A DNA stretch of 9,972 nt from an uncultured Fibrobacter sp. (GCA_934700345.1 CAKUXP010000043.1:1-9972), one strand, 5' to 3'. Counted from the stretch's first letter, positions 1 through 6,340 are shown. Numbers and translations: made by a program. The notes: a model not told the origin generated them from the letters alone.

Positions 1-48
1 CTTTGCAAACTGTTCGCGCGTGAGTTCCATGAGGAAATTGTAGAACAT
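1..48 (-). CDS. Start of a gene cut by the window edge, possibly an IS5-family transposase
   Basis: Reading leftwards from an ATG at 48, the sequence gives 16 open codons, MFYNFLMELTREQFAK, before the window ends. A second in-frame ATG at 30 would start at MELTREQFAK. From memory, a start of the form LTxEQF is common in IS5-type transposases, and this is the only reason for the call. The ATG follows directly after the TAA of the YD-repeat gene (49-51), and I see no clear Shine-Dalgarno sequence. The 24 bases before it (49-72) contain a possible IS end beginning GAGCCTGTTGAC next to a CTA target. Sixteen codons cannot prove a family, and this could also be an unrelated downstream gene. Confidence 0.3.
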   Translation of the reverse strand, partial: MFYNFLMELTREQFAK

Positions 49-321
49 TTATCGCGTTGCGTCAACAGGCTCTAGATTGTTGAAATTATCAAATTCAAAA
101 TTATTGTTATTCGGTGATAAATAATCAAAAGTTATTATTGAGGGACCGTTGATGTCTTCAATGTCTCTGCTTTCTTTTTCGGCAAATTGATGAAGAATGA
201 TATGACCATCGTCATTGTATTTCCACCATTCTTCTTGTCCGTCTTGATTGCTTGCATGGATGATATTTCCTGAACTGTCGTATTCATACCATGTTCTCGT
301 TGCCCCCCCCGCTATAAACAA
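49..321 (-). pseudogene. 3' part of the YD-repeat protein, out of frame after a G8 run
   Basis: This frame carries on the aromatic/glycine repeat pattern of the neighbouring 297-residue ORF (TRTWYEYDSSGN, EEWWKYNDDGHII) but lies one base out of phase with it. The phase change falls at a run of eight G on the minus strand (C at 303-310). With seven G the two frames join into one ORF from 1177 to 49 that would encode 375 residues. The only start available to this frame alone is a TTG at 321 with no supporting ribosome binding site, so it is most likely a 3' fragment and not an independent gene. The tail after the last repeat (SIITFDYLSPNNNN) is low-complexity and Asn-rich. The final codons run into the possible IS end at 49-72, so the natural C-terminus may have been lost. 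Confidence 0.6.
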
Positions 322-1177
322 AGCTTCTTCCGATACTGCCGTTTTCTTGCCACTCTTGCAACCTGCGGATTGGTTCTTGTTTATAGATTAAATTTTTTGT
401 TGAATCGTAAAGTCTAAAATCTGTTGTATCGCCATCATAGATGTTTATGTATATGGTATCGCGATTTATAAGAACTGAATTTCTAGTTTGACTATATTGA
501 ACGATTCCGGTTTCGCTATACTCCTCGTGAAAGGTAATTGTATCGCCTTTTTTGCATACTTTCTGTTTCTTTAATCCTTTTTGATAAAACTCATTCCAAC
601 ATTCGATTGGGCTGTCATCTTGGTAAATGCTTTTGCTGTAGATAGAGTCTCCTTCGGAACTATATTGATGTTGAGTTTTGTATTCAAGTGTTCGTGTAGA
701 ATTTTCATCAAGAAAGTATCTTGTATAGGATGTTTCGTTTCCCTTTTTGTCGTATGTCCAAAACTCCTCATCGAAACCGATTGTATCGCCTTCAACACAT
801 TTTTCTTTTGTAGCAAGTCCTTCAGGTTTTCCTGTATTTGTGCCGAAATTTTGTAAAGTATTAGTTTTGTACTGAGTACAATGATTTTCAACATGAGGGT
901 CTTTTCGATAAAGAAGAGAATCATTTTTGTCCCATTTCGCTATAAAACCGTCTGAGGCTTTTAATACGCTTCCATTGGCATTATAGCTTATCCATTCTTC
1001 GTACCTAGTAGAAGGGTTTATTTTGTGAATAAAACGACTATGGACGTCAAACTCTTCGATGTCTTCTAACGTAACCCAGCGATTTATGGATTTGCCATTT
1101 ACTTCAAAAGTTTTATAGATAGGTTCTGCATTGGAAAACGTTAAAAGTGACAACAAAAGTAAAACTGAGAATTTCAT
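284..1177 (-). CDS. Secreted YD/RHS-like repeat protein, frameshifted near its 3' end
   Basis: The product has 297 residues and no assigned function. Residues 1-17 form a signal peptide (MKFSVLLLLSLLTFSNA) with a likely type I cleavage after SNA and no lipobox cysteine, so the protein should be periplasmic, surface-bound or secreted. The rest is built of degenerate units of aromatic residues followed by D/N-x-x-G, for example EEWISYNANGS (60-70), EEFWTYDKKGN (137-147) and LQEWQENGS (273-281), resembling YD/RHS or MORN-like beta repeats. A longer unit with Cys, GDTI, F-x-EE and TR occurs twice (about 127-153 and 208-232), which points to internal duplication. The last residues, GGGNENMV, come from reading through the G8 run out of phase, and the repeats resume in the next frame. 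A purine-rich AAGGAAGG lies about 14 bases before the ATG, rather far for a ribosome binding site. The gene is much more AT-rich than the core genes here, as expected for accessory DNA. Confidence 0.6.
   Translation of the reverse strand: MKFSVLLLLSLLTFSNAEPIYKTFEVNGKSINRWVTLEDIEEFDVHSRFIHKINPSTRYEEWISYNANGSVLKASDGFIAKWDKNDSLLYRKDPHVENHCTQYKTNTLQNFGTNTGKPEGLATKEKCVEGDTIGFDEEFWTYDKKGNETSYTRYFLDENSTRTLEYKTQHQYSSEGDSIYSKSIYQDDSPIECWNEFYQKGLKKQKVCKKGDTITFHEEYSETGIVQYSQTRNSVLINRDTIYINIYDGDTTDFRLYDSTKNLIYKQEPIRRLQEWQENGSIGRSFVYSGGGNENMV
303..310 (-). repeat. G8 homopolymer at the frameshift point (slippage tract)
   Basis: Eight consecutive C on the given strand read as G8 in the YD-repeat gene. 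The repeat pattern of the protein changes frame exactly here. Removing one G restores a single 375-codon ORF. Such tracts slip during replication and act as phase-variation switches in surface genes of other bacteria. A sequencing error or a fixed mutation are the alternatives. Confidence 0.75.
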
Positions 1178-1222
1178 TTGGATGCTAGATTCCTTCCTTT
1201 TGTTCCTTTAAAAACAAAAGAA

Positions 1223-1358
1223 GCGTGGGTTTGTTTGGCATCCTTCGGAGGTTCTGCAAAACCTATCACAAGATACAAAACAACCCACGCCCATTTCTGG
1301 ACGTGAGCGTTTGTCTTCTTATTCCCTTGTGATTTGAAATTTTGCAGATTTCCGAAGG
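1223..1358. repeat. Large imperfect inverted repeats with crossing arms (pseudoknot-like)
   Basis: Arm B at 1242-1272 pairs with 1326-1358 in three blocks: CCTTCGGA (1242-1249) with TCCGAAGG (1351-1358), TCTGCAAAA (1253-1261) with TTTTGCAGA (1340-1348), and ATCACAAG (1265-1272) with CTTGTGAT (1326-1333). That is 25 base pairs with small internal loops. A second pair, GCGTGGGTT (1223-1231) with AACCCACGC (1282-1290), has one arm outside and one arm inside the loop of the first, so the pairings cross. It may be a structured RNA leader of the YD gene, a protein-binding site or a dispersed repeat. The family is not recognised. Confidence 0.5.
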
Positions 1359-1467
1359 GGAACAAGAGCAAAGCTCTTTATGTAAAATTCGAATAGCCTT
1401 TTTTCGTTATAAAAAATCTCCGAATAAAATGGAACTTAACTAAAATATAAAAAAATTGACCCACGAC

Positions 1468-1492
1468 AAAAAGACGCCTGCTTGCGCAGGCG
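1468..1492 (-). terminator. Intrinsic terminator of amt
   Basis: On the minus strand a perfect 7-bp GC stem, CGCCTGC/GCAGGCG (1486-1492 with 1475-1481) around a 4-base loop, is followed two bases later by five T (1468-1472). It begins about 28 bases after the amt stop codon, the expected place for the end of the glnK-amt transcript. Confidence 0.85.
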
Positions 1493-1520
1493 CCTGTTGC
1501 CATGAGAGCGTTTCCTGAAA

Positions 1521-2786
1521 TCAGGTATTGCTGAAGATTTGGAATCCGCTGTAGGCTTCTTGTCCGTGCTCGCTCGCGTCGAGGCCGCGGAGTTCTTCCT
1601 GTTCGCTCACGCGGAGACCGACGGTCTTCTTGATGAGAAGGAAGATGACCGAGGCGCCGAGGAAGCAGGGAACCGCATAGCAGGCAATTCCCAAGAGCTG
1701 CGTTCCGACAGTGAACTTTCCGGTGATGTCGAAGATGCCCACGGCGAGCGTTCCCCAGACACCGTTTACGAGGTGGACCGAAAGGGCGCCGACCGGATCG
1801 TCAAGGCGCAGACGGTCGAACATAAAGACCGAGAACACCACCAGCACGCCGGCAATCGCCCCGATAACCCAGGAGCTCATCGGGCTTACGACATCCGCTC
1901 CGGCGGTAATCGCGACAAGTCCTGCGAGACATCCGTTGAGAGCCATCGTCACGTCGGGTTTTTTGCTGATAAGCCAGCTGGTAGCCGTCGCGGTGATGAT
2001 ACCCGCTACGGCGGCGAGGTTCGTTGTCACGAGAATCCACGAAGTCGCTTGCGGATCTCCGGAGAGGGCGGAACCAGCGTTGAATCCCCACCAGCCGATC
2101 CAGAGGACGAATACGCCGATGGTCGCTAGCGGGATGGAGTGTGCCGGGAAAGCATAGACCTTTCCGTTCTTGTAACGTCCGAGGCGCGGTCCGAGAATGA
2201 TCACGCCGGCAAGAGCCGCCCAGCCGCCCACGGAATGGACGAGCGTAGAACCGGCAAGGTCATGAAATCCGAGATCGTTCAGGAATCCGCCGCCCCATGT
2301 CCAGCTGCCGACGATCGGATAGACGAGCGCGACGTAAAGCGCGGTGAAAATCAGGAACGAGTTCAGCTTCACGCGTTCCGCAACCGCCCCGGAGACGATT
2401 GTCGCGGCGGTCGCTGCGAACATCGCCTGGAAGAGCCAGTCCGTAAAGTAGGTGTAGTGTCCGTTATACGAACTGCCGAATCCGCCGTCGGGAACATGCA
2501 GCCCGAAGCCGTCGAATCCGAATACACCGGGAATGCTGAACGCATCCGGATACATTACGTTGAAGCCGAAGAAGGCGTAGAGCGTAATGCCGATTGCGGG
2601 AACCGCGAAATTCTTGAACATGATGTTCGCGCAGCTCTTTGCGCGGCAAAGTCCGGACTCGACGCAGGCAAAGCCTAGTCCCATAACGAACACGAGAAGC
2701 GCGCATCCCATGATCCAGATGTTTTCCGACAGGAATGTCGAATTGGCGACTTCCGTTTGGAGTACTGCTAAAGTATCAGCGTTCAT
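1521..2786 (-). CDS. amt: Ammonium transporter (Amt/MEP/Rh family)
   Basis: This inner-membrane trimeric channel takes up ammonium for assimilation through glutamine synthetase. The 421-residue product matches the family length and is hydrophobic throughout, with about 11 membrane segments beginning near residue 24. Visible family features are FVMGLGFACVESG in the first helix, FAATAATIVSGAVAER (123-138), D176 followed by the first pore histidine in GSTLVHSVGG (H184), FNAGSALS (235-242) and the second pore histidine in LSVHLVNGVWG (H338). The C-terminal tail carries the conserved GLDASEHGQEAY (401-412), which in this family contributes to gating and PII binding. The start is supported by a strong AGGAGG eight bases before the ATG and directly after the glnK stop codon. 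Only 14 bases separate the two genes, so translation is probably coupled. The terminator lies just downstream, so amt is the last gene of the operon. Confidence 0.97.
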   Translation of the reverse strand: MNADTLAVLQTEVANSTFLSENIWIMGCALLVFVMGLGFACVESGLCRAKSCANIMFKNFAVPAIGITLYAFFGFNVMYPDAFSIPGVFGFDGFGLHVPDGGFGSSYNGHYTYFTDWLFQAMFAATAATIVSGAVAERVKLNSFLIFTALYVALVYPIVGSWTWGGGFLNDLGFHDLAGSTLVHSVGGWAALAGVIILGPRLGRYKNGKVYAFPAHSIPLATIGVFVLWIGWWGFNAGSALSGDPQATSWILVTTNLAAVAGIITATATSWLISKKPDVTMALNGCLAGLVAITAGADVVSPMSSWVIGAIAGVLVVFSVFMFDRLRLDDPVGALSVHLVNGVWGTLAVGIFDITGKFTVGTQLLGIACYAVPCFLGASVIFLLIKKTVGLRVSEQEELRGLDASEHGQEAYSGFQIFSNT

Positions 2787-2800
2787 GAGTCATTCCTCCT

Positions 2801-3142
2801 TTATCCGATGGCCGCAGGACCGGTTTCGCCTGTGCGGATTCGGATGCATTGTTCCAGGTTCTCGACGAAGATCTTGCCGTCGCCGATGTTGCCCGTGCGC
2901 GCTCCCTTGATAATCGCGTCGATGCACGGTTGCACGAATTCGTCGTTCAGCGCAATCTGCAGGCGGATTTTCTTGAGCAGGTGCACTTCGGTTTCCGTGC
3001 CGCGGTATGTCGAGGTGTAACCCTTCTGCTGGCCGCAGCCGAGAACGTTCGTGACGCTCATCTTGTAGATTTCCGCCTCGTAAAGCGCTTGTTTCACGCT
3101 TCCGAGCTTTTCCGGTTGGATGTATGCTGTGACTACTTTCAT
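2801..3142 (-). CDS. glnK: PII-family nitrogen regulator (GlnK type)
   Basis: This cytoplasmic trimeric signalling protein binds ATP/ADP and 2-oxoglutarate and, in this arrangement, blocks the ammonium channel when nitrogen is plentiful. The 113 residues match PII length. The T-loop region runs from GCGQQKGYTSTYRG (35-48). The B-loop TGNIGDGKIFV (83-93) and C-loop RIRTGE (101-106) are intact, and the ligand-binding Gln39 is kept. Position 51, the uridylylated tyrosine of enterobacterial PII, is threonine, while Tyr46 is kept, so the usual UTP-driven switch is probably absent. Position 38, usually Arg, is Gln. GGAG lies seven bases before the ATG. It is the first gene of a two-gene operon with amt, behind a sigma-54 promoter. 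The glnK-amt linkage favours the name glnK over glnB. Confidence 0.95.
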   Translation of the reverse strand: MKVVTAYIQPEKLGSVKQALYEAEIYKMSVTNVLGCGQQKGYTSTYRGTETEVHLLKKIRLQIALNDEFVQPCIDAIIKGARTGNIGDGKIFVENLEQCIRIRTGETGPAAIG

Positions 3143-3187
3143 TTTGATCTCCAGTAAAAGCCCATACGAGCTTCCGTTTTGCCTTTA

Positions 3188-3203
3188 AGCAAAAGCTGTG
3201 CCA
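3188..3203 (-). promoter_or_regulatory. Sigma-54 (RpoN) promoter of glnK-amt
   Basis: On the minus strand TGGCAC (-24) and TTGCT (-12) are separated by five bases, matching the consensus TGGCAC-N5-TTGCW exactly, with a preceding T (TTTGGCAC). It points at glnK, with the predicted start of transcription around 3176-3178 and a leader of about 35 bases. Sigma-54 control of glnK-amt is well known for nitrogen-starvation induction, so context and sequence agree. An NtrC-like activator would be required. Confidence 0.85.
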
Positions 3204-3265
3204 AACTGAATCCTGGCGGAAATTCAGCGAAAATCGCCTTCTGGAAAATGTGAAACGGAAAACTA

Positions 3266-3279
3266 AGACAAATTTGTCT
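3266..3279. promoter_or_regulatory. 14-bp perfect palindrome, candidate activator site
   Basis: AGACAAATTTGTCT is a perfect dyad centred about 70 bases upstream of the -24 box of the sigma-54 promoter. That is a normal distance for an enhancer-binding-protein site. It does not match the enterobacterial NtrC consensus as I know it, so the identity of the binding protein is open. Confidence 0.35.
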
Positions 3280-3500
3280 GTAAACTTCAACAAAAATGTT
3301 GTTTTTTTTTGTACGCAAGGAATGGGAAATTATGCCGAACGGCTTTTGTCGCAAAGCGGACCGCTTCTCTTAACGATCGACGAATCCCCAAGCTCTAAGC
3401 TCCGGAATCCGTCCTAAAAACTAATCCCTAATCCCTAGAAACTTAAACGTCCGCCTTTCTAGGCTCTCCAGGCTATGCCATAGACGGTTCGTTCTAGATC

Positions 3501-4460
3501 CTAAGTTCGAAACTCGATCATCACCGCCGAAAGAGCGCTTTCCTTGCGGCTTCCCGAACCGGGAAAATCGATTCCCTGGCCTCTGGTCCAGGCGATTCGG
3601 GCTTTTGGAAACTTAATTTGTACGGTATCGAGCGTTTCCTTTGCGAGGCTTTTGGATGTCCAACCGCTGAAATTCGAACTGGCGAGCAAAAAACCTCCGG
3701 ACCGGAGAATTTCGGAAATCTCGGCGACGAGGTTCTGAAAATCCGCCTTTACCGAAAACACTTTTCCCCTGTTTCGCGAAAAGCTCGGTGGATCCAGTAC
3801 GATTCCGTCGAAGCGGATTCCCTTGCGCTTGCACCATGCGACATATTCGCGGGAATCGCCGCGGAAAAACTCTCCGGGAAGAATTTCTATCCCGTTCAGG
3901 CGGAAATTTTCCCGTCCCTTTTCCAGGATTTTCCCGCTGATGTCTGCGTTCACGGCCCGCTTTGCGCCGCCGATTCTCGCGTGGACGGCAAAGGAACATG
4001 TATAGCTGAAAAGATTCAGGATTTCCTTTCCGCGGGCCCGGGCTTCCACGTCTAGGCGCCCGTCTCGCATGTCCAGAAAAAGCCCCGGGTTCACCGTGTC
4101 GAGAAGATTTACCCGGAAGAGCGCGTTTCCTTCGCGGACAACCGTCTCCGCGTTCTTTTCGTCGCCGATTTCCATCCTCATTTCGGGATGTTCAAGAGAC
4201 TTTCCCGAGGGAGAAAGGCGAAATTTGGAAACCAGAAATTTCGGTTCAAGAGTGCGGCTTACCGCCTCGACAATTTTTTGTGCAGACGGGAGCAGTTCCG
4301 GGCCGAAAAACTGGAGCTGGAAAGCGTCCGCATACCTGTCGAGCGTAACTCCCGGAAATCCGTCATCGGCACCGTTTACAATGCGAAAGGCGTCCGTTAG
4401 GGAAAAAAGGCCGGAACGCGCGGCCAGCGCCTTTTCAAGAAGACAGCAGAATCGCTTCAT
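3501..4460 (-). CDS. Class I SAM-dependent methyltransferase, RlmI-like (COG1092 type)
   Basis: The product has 319 residues and is predicted to methylate a base in RNA, probably a cytosine of 23S rRNA by analogy with RlmI. An N-terminal domain has AFRIVNGADDGFPGVTLDRY (24-43), typical of this group. NPGLFLDMRDGR (124-135) precedes the SAM-binding motif I LNLFSYTCSFAVHA (148-161). The motif IV DPPSF (223-227) follows VLD. RlmI itself has about 396 residues with a PUA domain in front, which is missing here, so the exact target is uncertain. I chose the ATG at 4460 because the open frame continues upstream to 4904 only by running into glnS, and the family similarity begins just after 4460. A weak GAGGG lies ten bases ahead. 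The gene is divergent from glnS across 156 bases and ends 358 bases before glnK. Confidence 0.85.
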   Translation of the reverse strand: MKRFCCLLEKALAARSGLFSLTDAFRIVNGADDGFPGVTLDRYADAFQLQFFGPELLPSAQKIVEAVSRTLEPKFLVSKFRLSPSGKSLEHPEMRMEIGDEKNAETVVREGNALFRVNLLDTVNPGLFLDMRDGRLDVEARARGKEILNLFSYTCSFAVHARIGGAKRAVNADISGKILEKGRENFRLNGIEILPGEFFRGDSREYVAWCKRKGIRFDGIVLDPPSFSRNRGKVFSVKADFQNLVAEISEILRSGGFLLASSNFSGWTSKSLAKETLDTVQIKFPKARIAWTRGQGIDFPGSGSRKESALSAVMIEFRT

Positions 4461-4549
4461 TTGGCAAGCGCCCTCGGAAACGGCTTGTCGAGGAAAAGAC
4501 GTTTCGAAACAATTTTGTTCAAGGAAAGGCTTTCGCACGCAGAAATCAT
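4457..4549 (-). CDS. Possible 30-codon leader ORF overlapping the methyltransferase start
   Basis: An ATG at 4549 opens a short frame (MISACESLSLNKIVSKR and onwards) that ends in a TGA overlapping the methyltransferase ATG as ATGA (4457-4460), an arrangement typical of translational coupling. A TATATTGG element lies five bases before its ATG (4555-4562), so the transcript might start at or near this codon and be leaderless. No homologue is recognised. It could be chance, or a decayed piece of the missing N-terminal domain of the methyltransferase. Confidence 0.2.
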   Translation of the reverse strand: MISACESLSLNKIVSKRLFLDKPFPRALAK

Positions 4550-4554
4550 GCCGG

Positions 4555-4562
4555 CCAATATA
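4555..4562 (-). promoter_or_regulatory. Possible -7 element (TATATTGG) for the methyltransferase
   Basis: TATATTGG on the minus strand fits the TAnnTTTG-like pattern seen before other genes here. It lies 94 bases before the chosen methyltransferase start and 5 bases before the ATG of the short leader ORF. Confidence 0.3.
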
Positions 4563-4583
4563 GATTTTTAAACGGAGCTTTTC

Positions 4584-4591
4584 TAAATTTT
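4584..4591 (+). promoter_or_regulatory. Possible -7 element (TAAATTTT) for glnS
   Basis: TAAATTTT lies 25 bases before the glnS start. TATAGAT at 4559-4565 is an alternative -10. The assignment rests on position and on resemblance to the TAnnTTTG element of Bacteroidetes promoters. Confidence 0.3.
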
Positions 4592-4616
4592 TACCGAAAT
4601 CCTCTCGGAGAAAACC

Positions 4617-6296
4617 ATGAACATTCCGGAACCGACCAACTTTATCCAAGACATCGTCGCAAGCGATCTCGAAAGCGGCAAGCGCAATCATGTCCTCACC
4701 CGTTTCCCGCCGGAGCCGAACGGCTACATCCACATCGGGCATGCGAAGAGCATCTGCCTGAATTTCGGTACGGCGAAAAAGTTTGGCGGCAAGACAAACC
4801 TCCGCTTCGACGATACGAACCCGACAAAGGAAGATACGGAATTCGTCGATTCGATTTACAATGACGTCCATTGGCTGGGATTCAACTGGGAAGAACCCGT
4901 CCACTACGCAAGCGACTACTACGATAAACTCTACGACTTCGCGGAAGAATTGATCAGGCTGGGCAAAGCCTACGTTGACGACCTTTCGCCCGAAGAAATG
5001 AAGGATTACCGCGGAAACGATGCCGGAAAGCCGTCAAAGCCTTCCCCGTATCGCGACAGGAGCGTCGAGGAAAACCTGGATCTTTTTCGACGCATGAAGA
5101 CCGGCGAATTTGCCGACGGCGCAAAGACTCTCCGCGCAAAGATCGACCTCGCGAGTCCGAACATGAATATGCGCGACCCGGCGATTTACCGGATTAAGCA
5201 TGCGACGCACCACCGCACAGGCGACAAGTGGTGCATCTACCCGATGTATGACTTTGCCCATCCGCTTTCCGACTGGATCGAGGGCATTACGCATTCTATT
5301 TGCACGCTTGAATTCGAAGCGCACCGCCCCCTCTACAACTGGTTCCTCGAAGCGCTCTCGCTGCCAAATCTCCCGCAGCAGATCGAGTTCGCGCGTCTCA
5401 ACCTTTCCTACACGGTAATGAGCAAGCGGAAACTCTTGGAACTGGTTACGAGCAAGCGCGTCATGGGATGGGACGATCCCCGGATGCCGACGGTCTGCGG
5501 CCTCCGCCGTCGCGGCTATACGCCGTCTTCCATCCGCGAGTTCTGCGAACGTATCGGCATTTCGAAAGCGGACAGCATGGTCGATATCAACCTGCTCTAC
5601 TTTTGCATCCGCGAAGAGCTGAACAGGACCGCGCAGCGAGCCATGGCCGTCCTAGAACCGGTAAAGGTCGTTATCGACAACTGGGAAAGCGGCAAGGTCG
5701 AGAACGTCGAAGTGGAAAACAACCCCGAAGACCCGAACGCGGGAACGCGCAAAGTCCCGTTTGGCAAGGAACTTTACATCGAACGCGAAGATTTCATGGA
5801 AAATCCGCCGAAGAAATATTTCCGGCTGAAACCCGATGGCGAAGTCCGTTTGAAAGGCGCCTACTTCATCAAGTGCACGGGCGTGGAAAAAGATGCCGCC
5901 GGCAATGTGACGACAATCCATGCGACCTACGACCCGGCGACCAAGGGCGGAGACGCTCCCGACGGAAGAAAGGTCAAGGGAACGATCCAGTGGGTCTATG
6001 CGCCGACGGCCATCGATGCGGAAGTCCGCCTTTTCGACAACCTTTTTTCCATCGAGAATGTGGGCGACGTTCCGGAAGGCAAGGATCCGCTTGACTATCT
6101 CAATCCGGAATCCCTCGTCACGAAGCAGGCAAAGCTCGAACCGATGCTCGCCCACGCGACTCTCGAAGACCGCTACCAGTTCATGCGGCTTGGCTATTTC
6201 TGCCTAGATTCTAGGGATTCCTCGCCGGAACGCCTCGTGTTCAATCGCACGGTCGGTCTCAAGGATTCTTGGGGAAAGGCGCAGGCGAAACAATAG
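4617..6296 (+). CDS. glnS: Glutaminyl-tRNA synthetase
   Basis: This cytoplasmic class I aminoacyl-tRNA synthetase attaches glutamine to tRNA-Gln at the expense of ATP. The 559 residues match the bacterial family (about 554 in E. coli). The Rossmann fold starts with FPPEPNGYIHIGHAKS, with the HIGH motif at 39-42. The KMSKS equivalent is VMSKRKL (from 267). LRFDDTNPTKE and the GWDDPRMPT stretch after the KMSKS loop are also characteristic. The C-terminal half is the beta-barrel anticodon-binding region and ends in the usual DSRDSSPERLVFNRTVGLKDSW. GGAG six bases before the ATG supports the start. Its presence means this organism charges tRNA-Gln directly, at least in part, and not only through the GatCAB amidotransferase route. 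It stands alone on its transcript, with a strong terminator downstream. No odd or missing catalytic residues were seen. Confidence 0.98.
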   Translation: MNIPEPTNFIQDIVASDLESGKRNHVLTRFPPEPNGYIHIGHAKSICLNFGTAKKFGGKTNLRFDDTNPTKEDTEFVDSIYNDVHWLGFNWEEPVHYASDYYDKLYDFAEELIRLGKAYVDDLSPEEMKDYRGNDAGKPSKPSPYRDRSVEENLDLFRRMKTGEFADGAKTLRAKIDLASPNMNMRDPAIYRIKHATHHRTGDKWCIYPMYDFAHPLSDWIEGITHSICTLEFEAHRPLYNWFLEALSLPNLPQQIEFARLNLSYTVMSKRKLLELVTSKRVMGWDDPRMPTVCGLRRRGYTPSSIREFCERIGISKADSMVDINLLYFCIREELNRTAQRAMAVLEPVKVVIDNWESGKVENVEVENNPEDPNAGTRKVPFGKELYIEREDFMENPPKKYFRLKPDGEVRLKGAYFIKCTGVEKDAAGNVTTIHATYDPATKGGDAPDGRKVKGTIQWVYAPTAIDAEVRLFDNLFSIENVGDVPEGKDPLDYLNPESLVTKQAKLEPMLAHATLEDRYQFMRLGYFCLDSRDSSPERLVFNRTVGLKDSWGKAQAKQ

Positions 6297-6340
6297 TTTC
6301 TGGTTACAGCCGTAAACGTTATTGCCAAAAGGCCGGAGTC

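Larger units (their letters stand above)
1178..1520. other. Intergenic region with interleaved inverted repeats
   Basis: These 343 bases lie between the YD-repeat gene and amt. The half near the YD gene (1223-1358) contains two nested, crossing inverted repeats, listed separately. A short hairpin, AAGAGC-AAA-GCTCTT, lies at 1364-1378. The stretch from about 1380 to 1465 is very AT-rich with no clear coding potential. It includes TATATTTT on the minus strand (1442-1449), a possible -7 promoter element for a long leader running into the YD gene. The end nearest amt carries the amt terminator. Confidence 0.6.
3143..3500. other. Regulatory intergenic region upstream of glnK-amt
   Basis: These 358 bases between the methyltransferase stop and the glnK start encode no convincing protein. 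From glnK outwards they hold the sigma-54 promoter (3188-3203), a short repeat CTGAAT/ATTCAG (3206-3227) touching it, a 14-bp palindrome (3266-3279), an AT hairpin CAACA-AAAA-TGTTG (3288-3301) and an A9 tract on the minus strand (3302-3310) likely to bend DNA. Beyond that lie small GC palindromes (GCCGAACGGC, AAGCGGACCGCTT) and a short tandem CTAATCC (3421-3434). I see no clear terminator for the methyltransferase gene. Confidence 0.6.

Noticed and set aside
1174..1371. 65-codon frame on the minus strand overlapping the YD gene start by ATGA
   Set aside because: It starts only with TTG and has no clear ribosome binding site. Its sequence is dictated by the inverted repeats at 1223-1358, so it reads as a by-product of structured DNA. 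The ATGA overlap is a small point in its favour, so it is not excluded.
1539..2678. Plus-strand open frames opposite amt (196, 148 and 179 codons)
   Set aside because: They are shadows of amt in the opposite strand, with charged low-complexity translations and no start signals.
3288..3310. CAACA-AAAA-TGTTG hairpin followed by T9 on the plus strand, read as a terminator
   Set aside because: The stem is AT-rich and only 5 bp, and no plus-strand gene precedes it. DNA bending upstream of the sigma-54 promoter explains the A/T tract better.
3421..3437. Tandem CTAATCC-CTAATCC-CTAG considered as a repeat array
   Set aside because: There are only two 7-base copies and no spacer structure, so it is neither a CRISPR nor a meaningful tandem array.
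4461..4904. N-terminal extension of the methyltransferase frame up to 4904
   Set aside because: It overlaps the first 288 bases of glnS on the opposite strand, has no ribosome binding site and shows no methyltransferase-family similarity. The ATG at 4460 fits the family better.
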